Source: a virus
DNA length: 48,923 bases
Virus record (IMG/VR): IMGVR_UViG_3300024999_000153
Span: 1-48,923 of that record
Reading direction: 5' to 3' (one strand)
Shown here: piece by piece, positions 22,301-29,223 of the stretch
Layout: each line of letters begins with the position of its first letter
How positions within the stretch are numbered: the stretch's first letter is position 1
Translations under genes and position numbers: made by a program
Notes under the pieces: generated by a model
Seen by the model: the letters and a program-made list of their open reading frames with translations, nothing else
The model's database searches: none
Told to the model about the DNA's origin: nothing

Positions 22301-25124
22301 CTCCCTTACTTCTATCAATAAATACTCCCTTCATTTTATCCTTAAATACTTCATTATGAGACTTGAAAATCAGGCCTAGGTCAGGGATAGTAATTGACCC
22401 CCTCTCATTATTCATTATACTCCACAAATCCCTTCCTGCCCCATCCCCTCTCTCACCATAATCCAAGACCTCATCTCCAAGTCCACCTTCCCTCCCATAG
22501 GATTCCTCAAGATACTCCTTCTCTCCAAGATCCCACATATCACCTTTGTCTAGGAGGTCAAGTTCAGGTTCCAAGAAATACTTCCCTGTGGCAGGATCTC
22601 TGATTATCTCCCTCTCAGTACCCTTAGCATCTCGGAAGGCCTCAGCATCTTCCACCTTGTCGAAGATTGCAAACTTGTCGTCGACTAATGGGAGGGCTTC
22701 CTTAGTAATTGGAGGAGTCTTGCCTCCCCCGGAGGCGGGGGTTGCTACGTTCCGTTTTGTAACATAGGAATCTCTCCACTCTAAGAACTTCTTTGCTGCG
22801 GAGGCAGAGTCTAAGGCTACGCCCTTAGGTATTTCAGAAGGGGCAGACTCTCTGGCTGCTTTGACTTCAGCCACTGCCTCCTCACCCAATCGAATCTCCT
22901 CAAGATTCACCCCCTGAGTAATCTCCTCCAACACCTTCCAATCCTCTGCAGTCACCCCATCACTGTAGAGGTCATCTACCTCTGAGGTACCCTCTTCCGC
23001 CTTCCTCGCTTCTTCCTCCTTAGCAAGTTCATACACACGACGGGCCTCACCATCTCCCATGTCCTCAGAAACATATTCTCCCCGAGGCTTAGTAGACTCC
23101 TCAGTATACTTCCCAACTCTATACTTCTCTCCGATCTTAACAATCTCAAAGTTAGCTCCCCTGCTGGAGGCATCGGCCTGGGCATCCTCAAAGGAGGAGT
23201 ATCTCTTCTTTCCTGGAAATTCATATCCTTCCTCCTTAGCGATTCCTACTGAATCAAATTCAGGTGTTATGATCTCGGGTGTGACCTCAATTACTGGAGC
23301 AGCAGCTACCTCTTTCACAGGAGGCTCAAACCCTCCCTTAACCTTCTCATACCTAGCCCTAACCTCCTCAGGTTCTAGACTTAATGAGGAGAAGTTCCTA
23401 CCTTCGCTCGTAATGAACTGGTGGGTTTCGAACTCTCCCAACTTTGAGGAACCTTGGTAAGTTATGCCAAGTTCCAGAGAATCTAATACTTCTTGAATAG
23501 GCAGAGATTCAGTAGGAGCTACTGAGGATTTCCTAACTGGGACTTCTGCTCTAGTACCTGACGGTACTACAGGAGATTCTACAACAGGGGAAGTCTGTGG
23601 ATCAGGAGGGCTGAACTCAGGAACTTCTCCAGTCCCCTCAGCTAACTTCCTTCTCTCCAATACCTCCTGAATCTTGGCACTAGTCTTCGGCCCTATTCCC
23701 TTAATTGCCTTATAATCAATAGTCCCAATATCTTCCCCCAACTCAGCAACTATCTTAACTGCATTATTGTATCCTCGCTTACTTCCACCCTGAGCCATCT
23801 CAGCTTCAAGTCTTAACTCACTCAGGACATCTGAGTTGCCTTCAAACTTGGGTGCCGGCCCAGAAGTCTTATCCACCCTGGCCTTAGCCTGTCCCTTATT
23901 AATTTGCTCTGCAATCTTATCCAGAGGGGTGGCCGCAGCCTGGGCCTTAACACTATCAGGAACTTTGGGATCAGCTAAGACTTTAGCTTTAGCAGTCTCC
24001 AATACTTCTGGAGTAACCTCAACATTACCTTTTCTCATAGCACGCGCCATTCTTCTAGCACCCCCTACTGCAAAAGGTGCTCCGAGAAGTGCTGTATTAG
24101 CCACGTATTGCCATGCCTTGGATCTCGTGACTAACTCTTCTTCTGAGGCACCCTCAGGTGCTGAATCTCTTGCTACCTTATCAACTGTACCAAGAAAGGT
24201 TCCAAAGGCTCCCTCAATAGGCTTCAAGAGCAGCTGTCCTGCTGAAGTCCTAGGCTGATGCATACCAATTCTATTGGCCTCTTCAGCTATGTCAAATGCC
24301 TTAGCCAATCCTTTCTTATTAGTGGGAAGTGCTCCAACTCCACCTATAACCTGTCCAGCTGGGAAGGACAATGCTCCAGATCCCAATGCTACAGCTGCCT
24401 CAGGTATTCCGAAAACTGCATCAATGGCACTCTTAACAACTGGATTAACCGAGGGATGCTTAAATCCCCAGGGTAACTCTCCTACTGGAGCAGGTGGAGT
24501 AATAGATTCCTTGGCAGAATCCACTATCATCTTTCCAACTTGATCATGTTCAACGAAGTTTCCTAGAGTAGAACTGGTAGGATCAACGTCTGGAAGTAGA
24601 CTAGTCTTCTGGTTCGAACTTGAGGGTTCTCCAAAATCGTTCCAACTCAATCTTGGAGACTTTGGGACTTGCCCCTCCATAGGACTAATTCCACTCTCAA
24701 CTTTGTTTATATAATCCTGAGTCTCCTTGGGATACTCTGCACCACTAGCCACATTCCCCATACCGAAGTTATATGCAGCAAGAGCCTTAACTCTATCACC
24801 CCCATACATATCCATTAACTTCTTAACATACCTAACTCCACCATCAATATTCTGGCGAGGCTCATACGGATCCACCACACCTAACTCCTGTGCTGTCGGT
24901 GGCATGAGTTGCATCAGACCTTTGGCACCCATCTTGGACGTGGCCCTAGGATCAAAGTTACTCTCAGTCTTCACCATAGATCTTATGAGACGAGGATCTA
25001 CTCCATGTTTGGTAGAGATCTCATCAATCAGAGGATAGAAATCCTCAGGACCTTGTATAGTAGGAGTAGCCTGTGTAACGGTGGGGGGAACTGAAGTATC
25101 GAATACATCCCAAGAGAGTGCCAT
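19311..25124 (-). CDS. giant internal virion 'polyvalent' protein: lytic transglycosylase + HhH + DNA methyltransferase (1937 aa)
   Basis: Residues ~28-135 are an SLT transglycosylase (VKTESNF with catalytic Glu54, GLMQLMP, AAYNFGMGNV) that would open peptidoglycan during DNA entry. Residues ~428-494 form a helix-hairpin-helix unit (SKRGYNNAVKIVAEL, IKGIGPKTSAKI) like the Pol-beta N-domain. Residues ~911-1166 are a DNA amino-methyltransferase: HPATYSERFL, SAM loop LDPFGGVGN (~973) and TSPTYGN (~1033). The C-terminal ~700 residues are helical, like large ejected proteins. GAGGT precedes ATG. The methylase part is more AT-rich than the rest and lies between two NERGS motifs. Last gene of the leftward operon. 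Confidence 0.88.
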   Translation of the reverse strand: MALSWDVFDTSVPPTVTQATPTIQGPEDFYPLIDEISTKHGVDPRLIRSMVKTESNFDPRATSKMGAKGLMQLMPPTAQELGVVDPYEPRQNIDGGVRYVKKLMDMYGGDRVKALAAYNFGMGNVASGAEYPKETQDYINKVESGISPMEGQVPKSPRLSWNDFGEPSSSNQKTSLLPDVDPTSSTLGNFVEHDQVGKMIVDSAKESITPPAPVGELPWGFKHPSVNPVVKSAIDAVFGIPEAAVALGSGALSFPAGQVIGGVGALPTNKKGLAKAFDIAEEANRIGMHQPRTSAGQLLLKPIEGAFGTFLGTVDKVARDSAPEGASEEELVTRSKAWQYVANTALLGAPFAVGGARRMARAMRKGNVEVTPEVLETAKAKVLADPKVPDSVKAQAAATPLDKIAEQINKGQAKARVDKTSGPAPKFEGNSDVLSELRLEAEMAQGGSKRGYNNAVKIVAELGEDIGTIDYKAIKGIGPKTSAKIQEVLERRKLAEGTGEVPEFSPPDPQTSPVVESPVVPSGTRAEVPVRKSSVAPTESLPIQEVLDSLELGITYQGSSKLGEFETHQFITSEGRNFSSLSLEPEEVRARYEKVKGGFEPPVKEVAAAPVIEVTPEIITPEFDSVGIAKEEGYEFPGKKRYSSFEDAQADASSRGANFEIVKIGEKYRVGKYTEESTKPRGEYVSEDMGDGEARRVYELAKEEEARKAEEGTSEVDDLYSDGVTAEDWKVLEEITQGVNLEEIRLGEEAVAEVKAARESAPSEIPKGVALDSASAAKKFLEWRDSYVTKRNVATPASGGGKTPPITKEALPLVDDKFAIFDKVEDAEAFRDAKGTEREIIRDPATGKYFLEPELDLLDKGDMWDLGEKEYLEESYGREGGLGDEVLDYGERGDGAGRDLWSIMNNERGSITIPDLGLIFKSHNEVFKDKMKGVFIDRSKGDKVITHPATYSERFLPIFADIVNKVGAKIVLDPFGGVGNIGKIKDHGFKGKVIANELEAEWSSLHKGNKVDVSITGDARNMEGVKGGSVDAIVTSPTYGNALAYPRLGGKVDTLTYANSLGREMTTGNSGRMTFGPKYKKLHEESYKEFFRVVKDGGIAVINMKDFISGGKVVPVTDFHIKAMEEAGFKLMYREEIKTSGLADGKISRPKVEAEDILVFEKPKKSILGNERGSVDVTGLRVAVDQIENVVKMAKKVGKSIDDYLSSMGVDQASIDLFKASLANVGQMKQEIRDGDKLGAKILDPTGPIAHQTIKKDRNGKVVWTKPAVPKDLADGVVGMDRKSNFGRDIDRTDPKTGRVIVEHTTNVVDRFMTATETKINAFRGPIRDLYRTWRDSLAESKAEKAEVKVWLEGLKSKIAPERMKDFAIVCYADMKSVKEAYEKMEITDIPSLLPHEELVKEQLLDYTRKFRERSNYVRTHTGQKAIPKLLDMKGRENYLPLFRDLNVLRELGLGEGMINSTSAKLGQLSKTFNGMFNPHAKKRNVSDIPIELDPFKAIEKYSSYGLDEIHISPVAALAKELAYVKLPHPSGTGKVTLREWNPALSVMLSKWSDAIVGKDPTATAMANTNPLIHKGLESLSKNLVLATIGGSLRTIFVQPSSYIIAVPTLLDTKSTLYGLSRMVADRTFSRKASLAKQKSSVLAIREFDLAYSEWTDYVQRGLATGTKDWLGNKSMAPMKWVDGVVAEASWNAGYHYGKNTLKLSGEDLVHFADDVVEKTQGMGIKGAVSDIQTGKVTKWLTLLQTFGIADFNFIIRDVLGIKNADVNNKQALMRATKYVVATVLAGQLYKMMGYENVVPDPVGEYLKVKGDDGSDVHAIASAAGELLEKLPMIGGSAKYGSSLGGIMGEWASLVPEAAMKFSESLDWNKLTPREKRKNIQLIAKAMGYSYGVPMTNQIMKSINTAYNGGNPYEVIMGVYKEAPRGNGRRKGLPSSF
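22745..22767. repeat. 23-bp palindrome copy 6 (inside a CDS)
   Basis: CTACGTTCCGT, T, TTGTAACATAG; the most degenerate left arm. Lies in the low-complexity linker of the giant protein just N-terminal of the methylase module, read as YVTKRNVATPA. Confidence 0.85.
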
Positions 25125-25131
25125 AGTCTAA

Positions 25132-25956
25132 TTACCTCGCCAGACCTAATTCTTTAAGAAATTGTTCAGGAGTCATTTTAAGTTCCTGAGCCTTTGCTAT
25201 AGCCATCTTCAGAGTAATTTCCTTACCTGAAGGACTTCTTCCTACTGTGGTACTAGGATCCATCTTCATAATCTCTACTGGATCCTTGGGAAGTTTCTTC
25301 CACTGAGCATCACCCCCAAACCATCCGCCACTTCCAGGAACTTTAATCCACTGATGAGTAGGATGCTGACTGTTATAGATCTCGGCATAGCCATCCAACA
25401 TCGCAGGATTATCTACATCCTGGGCCACCATAGATGCATCAATCTCTGCAAGCTTTCCAGCCTGAGAGAATTTCTGAGCCTCTGTCAACTCTCCCCCACC
25501 ATTCTCAGGTGATGCAAGGATTGCTCCAGGAGGAATAGCCTCATCTGGACCGATGAAATCCATCTGACCATTGGGTAACTTGAATACCCTCTCAGCTTGA
25601 GTACTCTTAGTAGCATTCCCCACTTTCTCTCTCTTTACCACATTCCCTTGAGCATCTGTCCAGTCAATCATCATCTTACCATTGACTTCGAAGGGAGCAC
25701 TTCTATTTAGCTTAGACTTTTTGGACTCAAACTCTTCACTATCTCTACGATCCTTCAGATCCTTGTAATAGTTCTCCACCATATTCTGGGCCTCAGTAAT
25801 AGCATGACCCTCCTGGGAGTTAGCCTGATTCCCCAACACCTGCTTATAATTAATCAGGTTGCCCATCAATGTCTGAATATCCTCTGCACTCATGCCCCTT
25901 AGATCCAAGGGCTGCCCTTCTCCCCCTGCTAACTGAGGTTGAGAAGGGCTCCCCAA
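25132..25956 (-). CDS. internal virion protein, C-terminal part (frameshifted with 25929 ORF; 274 codons)
   Basis: The only possible start in this frame is TTG at 25956, with no ribosome binding site; a stop lies just upstream. The ORF overlaps the upstream ORF by 28 bases at a CCCC-TTTTT-GGGG tract, and reading it needs a -1 shift. The two ORFs therefore probably make one ~400-aa protein, by programmed slippage or because of a homopolymer error in the sequence. Content: Gln/Gly-rich start, coiled helices (ENYYKDLKDRRDSEEFESKKSK), helical end. Structural by position; no enzymatic motif. Confidence 0.75.
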   Translation of the reverse strand: MGSPSQPQLAGGEGQPLDLRGMSAEDIQTLMGNLINYKQVLGNQANSQEGHAITEAQNMVENYYKDLKDRRDSEEFESKKSKLNRSAPFEVNGKMMIDWTDAQGNVVKREKVGNATKSTQAERVFKLPNGQMDFIGPDEAIPPGAILASPENGGGELTEAQKFSQAGKLAEIDASMVAQDVDNPAMLDGYAEIYNSQHPTHQWIKVPGSGGWFGGDAQWKKLPKDPVEIMKMDPSTTVGRSPSGKEITLKMAIAKAQELKMTPEQFLKELGLAR

Positions 25957-26354
25957 AAAGGGGACTGATCAGACACTCCTCCCCCCTGTAACGAAGTCAC
26001 AGACTCTGGTGGAACACTCGTTCCGAATGTACTAAGGTTTTTTGCAGATGGAATCTTACTCACCCTAGAGATAGTCTTCCCATCTGCAGTTTCTTTGATC
26101 GTAGTAACATTCTCATCAGGTCCTGCTTGACCCTGAGGAGTCGGAGATTGCATCAACTGGGGAAACACTTGTCCCCCTGCCTCTTGCATGGCCTTAGCCC
26201 TGATATTCGCCACGGCCGCATTCCCGCCTGCTTCTCCGAAGGACTCCCCCCTCCCTAATCCAGCCCCAAGTTGCCCCAACATACTAAAGAAATTAGGATT
26301 GAGTTGATACTGTCCAGCTGCATTAGTTGATCCCATAAAATCAAAAGCTCCCAT
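25929..26354 (-). CDS. internal virion protein, N-terminal part (141 aa)
   Basis: AGGAG nine bases before ATG. The start MGAFDFMGSTNAAGQYQLNPNFFSML and the Gly/Ala-rich LGAGLGRGESFGEAGGNAAVANIRAKA segment are typical of podoviral internal virion proteins. A Pro/Thr-rich linker follows. Ends 28 bases into the next ORF; see the frameshift described there. Confidence 0.75.
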   Translation of the reverse strand: MGAFDFMGSTNAAGQYQLNPNFFSMLGQLGAGLGRGESFGEAGGNAAVANIRAKAMQEAGGQVFPQLMQSPTPQGQAGPDENVTTIKETADGKTISRVSKIPSAKNLSTFGTSVPPESVTSLQGGGVSDQSPFWGALLNLS

Positions 26355-26367
26355 CTCTTATCTCCTA

Positions 26368-27207
26368 TTACATAAGTAATCCAGCAATTCCACCAATCAC
26401 TGCACCTGCGGCTGCAGCATAGGGATTACCAGTAGAGGCTCCCATAGCAGCACCACTCAACGCACCTCCCAATACCTTAGCCCCTGTACTAGCACCACTC
26501 TGCTTAGTATTGGACTTGACAGCTCCCTGCAACGCTCCCAGATTAGCCTTCTCATAATCCAATATGTCCATTCCCCACAAGGCACTCTTTGCTGCAATTT
26601 CCAAGTTCCCTTCCTCAATCCCCTGCTTGATGGTGAAGTAATGTTTCATTACATCCATGTAAATACTTATTACAGATGTATTCCATGCTAAGTGTGCCTT
26701 CCATCTATCCTCAGCAATAGGAATTAACTTATACCTAAGCTCAGCACTAAACTTCGCTACTGCCTTCTGCCTACTATCTTCAAGAAGTGCCTTACCAATT
26801 ACAAAGGTACTACTCATCACTGCATTCATGTCCCGCATCCCAGTCATGAACCTAGGCACCACTGTAGAATCTAACTCATCCTTTAAGAATGCACTCTCAG
26901 CCCTGACTAGATTTCCCACTTCGGGCCCATTAACTGTGGATTCAAACAACTCACTCCACACAGCCTCAATATTAAGTCCTGCCATAAACTTCCCATACAT
27001 ATCGTACAAAGATGGGAAGGATGCCATAGTATATCCAGCCCCGAAGAATCCAACATCTACTGGAATATTCTCGTAGCCATCATAGGGATTACTTGCTAAG
27101 GCAATATCCCTCAACTCCACAGTCTTCTCAAGGAATTCCTTATGCTTATCTTCAATATACTCAGCATATCTTACCGTAGTCTTACCACCACCGCCGCTGC
27201 TTCCCAT
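26368..27207 (-). CDS. virion structural protein with C-terminal glycine zipper (279 aa)
   Basis: GGAGG before ATG. MGSSGGGGKTTVRYAEYIEDKH is a start pattern shared with structural proteins of several podoviruses. The long helical body ends in a Gly/Ala-rich membrane-active segment (about 240-279: LGGALSGAAMG...AAAGAVIGGIAGLLM), which suggests ejection and insertion into the host membrane. Confidence 0.75.
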   Translation of the reverse strand: MGSSGGGGKTTVRYAEYIEDKHKEFLEKTVELRDIALASNPYDGYENIPVDVGFFGAGYTMASFPSLYDMYGKFMAGLNIEAVWSELFESTVNGPEVGNLVRAESAFLKDELDSTVVPRFMTGMRDMNAVMSSTFVIGKALLEDSRQKAVAKFSAELRYKLIPIAEDRWKAHLAWNTSVISIYMDVMKHYFTIKQGIEEGNLEIAAKSALWGMDILDYEKANLGALQGAVKSNTKQSGASTGAKVLGGALSGAAMGASTGNPYAAAAGAVIGGIAGLLM

Positions 27208-27208
27208 C

Positions 27209-27646
27209 TCAACCTCCTATAGGAATCTCAAAGGTACTAAAGGCTTCCTCAAATCCTACCTGCTTCCCCAACTGCATAACTCTAGCATTGGAGGTTTCGA
27301 ATATTATCTTAGTACACTTTTCTTTCTGGGCAAGTTCCCGAATTAATTTAAAGTCATCGTCCCATTCTCCAGGAGGAAATGCTTTGAATGCATACAGAGA
27401 TCTAATCTTCAGCATTTTTTCTCCTGAGTATTTGCCCTCAAGAATTTCAGTAACCATGATCCCTAACACATCCAGCCCCTCATTGTACTTAATGAAACAC
27501 TGCGCACGATCTGAGAGAAGGGCTGCAAACACCTCATTAAACTGTTGGAGATTGTTATCACTTCCCACTCTCTCAGTCTGTTGTAACGAGTACTTAATTA
27601 AATCCCAGAATTTCCCTATCTGTACCGAAGCCAATCTGATTACCAT
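27209..27646 (-). CDS. GNAT-like acetyltransferase-fold virion-region protein (145 aa)
   Basis: ATG 27646 chosen (AAGGGGAAGG upstream; an in-frame GTG lies just before). The beta-alpha pattern LGIMVTEILEG...KIRSLYAF, then FKLIRELAQKEKCTKIIFETSNARVMQLGKQVGFE, fits the GNAT fold, whose last part is the acceptor strand and 'GFE' turn. The acetyl-CoA loop is not clear. Similar proteins occur in podoviral structural operons; substrate unknown. Confidence 0.6.
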   Translation of the reverse strand: MVIRLASVQIGKFWDLIKYSLQQTERVGSDNNLQQFNEVFAALLSDRAQCFIKYNEGLDVLGIMVTEILEGKYSGEKMLKIRSLYAFKAFPPGEWDDDFKLIRELAQKEKCTKIIFETSNARVMQLGKQVGFEEAFSTFEIPIGG

Positions 27647-27656
27647 CACCTTCCCC

Positions 27657-28733
27657 TTATGTATCTATGGGACTATAGTTATGAATAACTCCCTTAATCC
27701 TAAGGTAGTCTACTTCAATAGCTGCCCCAGTAGTATTCCTCACCCTCACCTTAAACTCCTTTCCTGCACAATGTATGAAGGCCACTCCCTCAGGAGAGAT
27801 AGGTTTCCACCCCACACTGGTGAAGACTCCCTGAAGAGTGTTGGAGAAGTCCACCATTGCCTCAAGGTTCCCACTAAGGTTTGTCCCAATCTCAAGTTCA
27901 TGCAGAGTTTTCCAATTCCTACTTCCTATGTCCAAGATATCTGTCACTATTTCGAAGGTGGGTATAGATGGAGCAGCACTTCCGATTACATACCTAGATC
28001 CATTAACATATCCTATCCCTGTTATAGTGGTGGGACCAGTCCCGAAGGATTTATCTCCTAGACTATACACATAGCCATAGGTTCCATCACATATGTAGAG
28101 AAGATTCATACTCTCATCATAATTGAGTACAGGAGTAGTCATGAGGGAGAGGAACTCATCATATCCCAGAAGCTCCATCTGATCACCCATCTTCCACAAC
28201 CTACTTCTGGAATCTACAAAGAAATGAAAGTGCTCTGTTCCAGTGATGGCCCAGGCCCCCTTAATTCCAACCCTAGTCAGGGTCTTCATCCCGAAGATAT
28301 TATCCTTAGTGACCAATTGAGTGATTCCACCAGATCCGTAGACCATCACACTAGAGCCCAACTTCCTCACATCGTAGATGGTGCCAGGCCAATCCAGGGG
28401 CATCTCTCCTGCAACATTCTTCCTATCAATAAGGAAGGAGAATGATCCGATGTCAGACCACCTGACCCAATTATTAACTGGAAGTGATATGGCCAGTTCA
28501 CCCTCAATGAAGATATCCTCTAGATCTAAAGAAGTTCCACCCCACACAGCTGAAAAGATTGAAGATCCTTGGATAAGAATATCTCCCAAGTCTAAGGAGG
28601 TAGCAACTATACCAATCCCTATCCAATCTCCTGCGATGGCCACATGAGTGAGGAGTCTCCCCTGACCAACCACTCCTGAGGGATCATAATCTTCACAGTC
28701 AAACGTTATATCATAATCAGGATTTCTTGCCAT
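27657..28733 (-). CDS. virion structural protein, beta-rich (358 aa)
   Basis: GAGG before ATG; the leader holds palindrome copy 7. Repeated blades of the form 'tSLDLGDI', 'GYVYSLGDKSF' and many Gly/Asp turns suggest a beta-propeller or beta-sandwich tail or head-completion protein. No enzymatic motif. Confidence 0.75.
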   Translation of the reverse strand: MARNPDYDITFDCEDYDPSGVVGQGRLLTHVAIAGDWIGIGIVATSLDLGDILIQGSSIFSAVWGGTSLDLEDIFIEGELAISLPVNNWVRWSDIGSFSFLIDRKNVAGEMPLDWPGTIYDVRKLGSSVMVYGSGGITQLVTKDNIFGMKTLTRVGIKGAWAITGTEHFHFFVDSRSRLWKMGDQMELLGYDEFLSLMTTPVLNYDESMNLLYICDGTYGYVYSLGDKSFGTGPTTITGIGYVNGSRYVIGSAAPSIPTFEIVTDILDIGSRNWKTLHELEIGTNLSGNLEAMVDFSNTLQGVFTSVGWKPISPEGVAFIHCAGKEFKVRVRNTTGAAIEVDYLRIKGVIHNYSPIDT

Positions 28734-28747
28734 ACTAACCTCGCTTT

Positions 28748-28770
28748 CCTATGTTACATTATGGAACATA
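28748..28770. repeat. 23-bp palindrome copy 7
   Basis: CTATGTTACAT, T, ATGGAACATAG (+ strand). On the coding (-) strand it ends 14 bases before the ATG of the 28733 gene, just before its GAGG. Confidence 0.95.
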
Positions 28771-28781
28771 GCAATCCATCC

Positions 28782-29213
28782 TTAGATAGTCACTTTAATG
28801 TTGGCGATAGTGGCTATGCCTCCATCGGGCTCAGTATAACTTCCAAGAAAGTCTATGAACCCCACTATAGCATCAGCATTAGGAGCAATCAAAGTATCGT
28901 CATAGATAATAGCACCACAAGCCGGCCCGATATCTCCAGCGGCTGCAGTCCATGAGGTATTATTACACGTAATATAGACTCTATCATCCGTGTCATTCTG
29001 AGTTACTGTAACTCCTCCCAGAGTATTACCTCCAGTAGTATATCCAAATCCATTGGCCACCTCACTAGCACTCACATCAGCATAGAGATCATGAGTGTCA
29101 GAATTAAACACAAACCCCTCAGCCATCAAAATAATCTTAAAAGTATCCGCACTGAAATCCACTACCTTAGTTGCCAAGAGTACTCTGAAATTATTACTTA
29201 CCTTAGATGCCAT
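28782..29213 (-). CDS. conserved virion protein (143 aa)
   Basis: GAGGATGAG before ATG. The order DTFKIILMAEGFVFN...ADVSASEVANGFGYTTGGNTLGG...SWTAAAGDIGPACGAIIYDD...IVGFIDF is diagnostic of a widespread small phage structural family (minor head or decoration protein). Beta-rich, no enzymatic motif. Confidence 0.82.
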   Translation of the reverse strand: MASKVSNNFRVLLATKVVDFSADTFKIILMAEGFVFNSDTHDLYADVSASEVANGFGYTTGGNTLGGVTVTQNDTDDRVYITCNNTSWTAAAGDIGPACGAIIYDDTLIAPNADAIVGFIDFLGSYTEPDGGIATIANIKVTI

Positions 29214-29223
29214 CTCATCCTCT

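Noticed and set aside
27288-28061. 257-codon + strand ORF
   Set aside because: It lies antisense to two well-supported structural genes (27646 and 28733), has no ribosome binding site and gives a low-complexity Ser/Cys/Pro translation.
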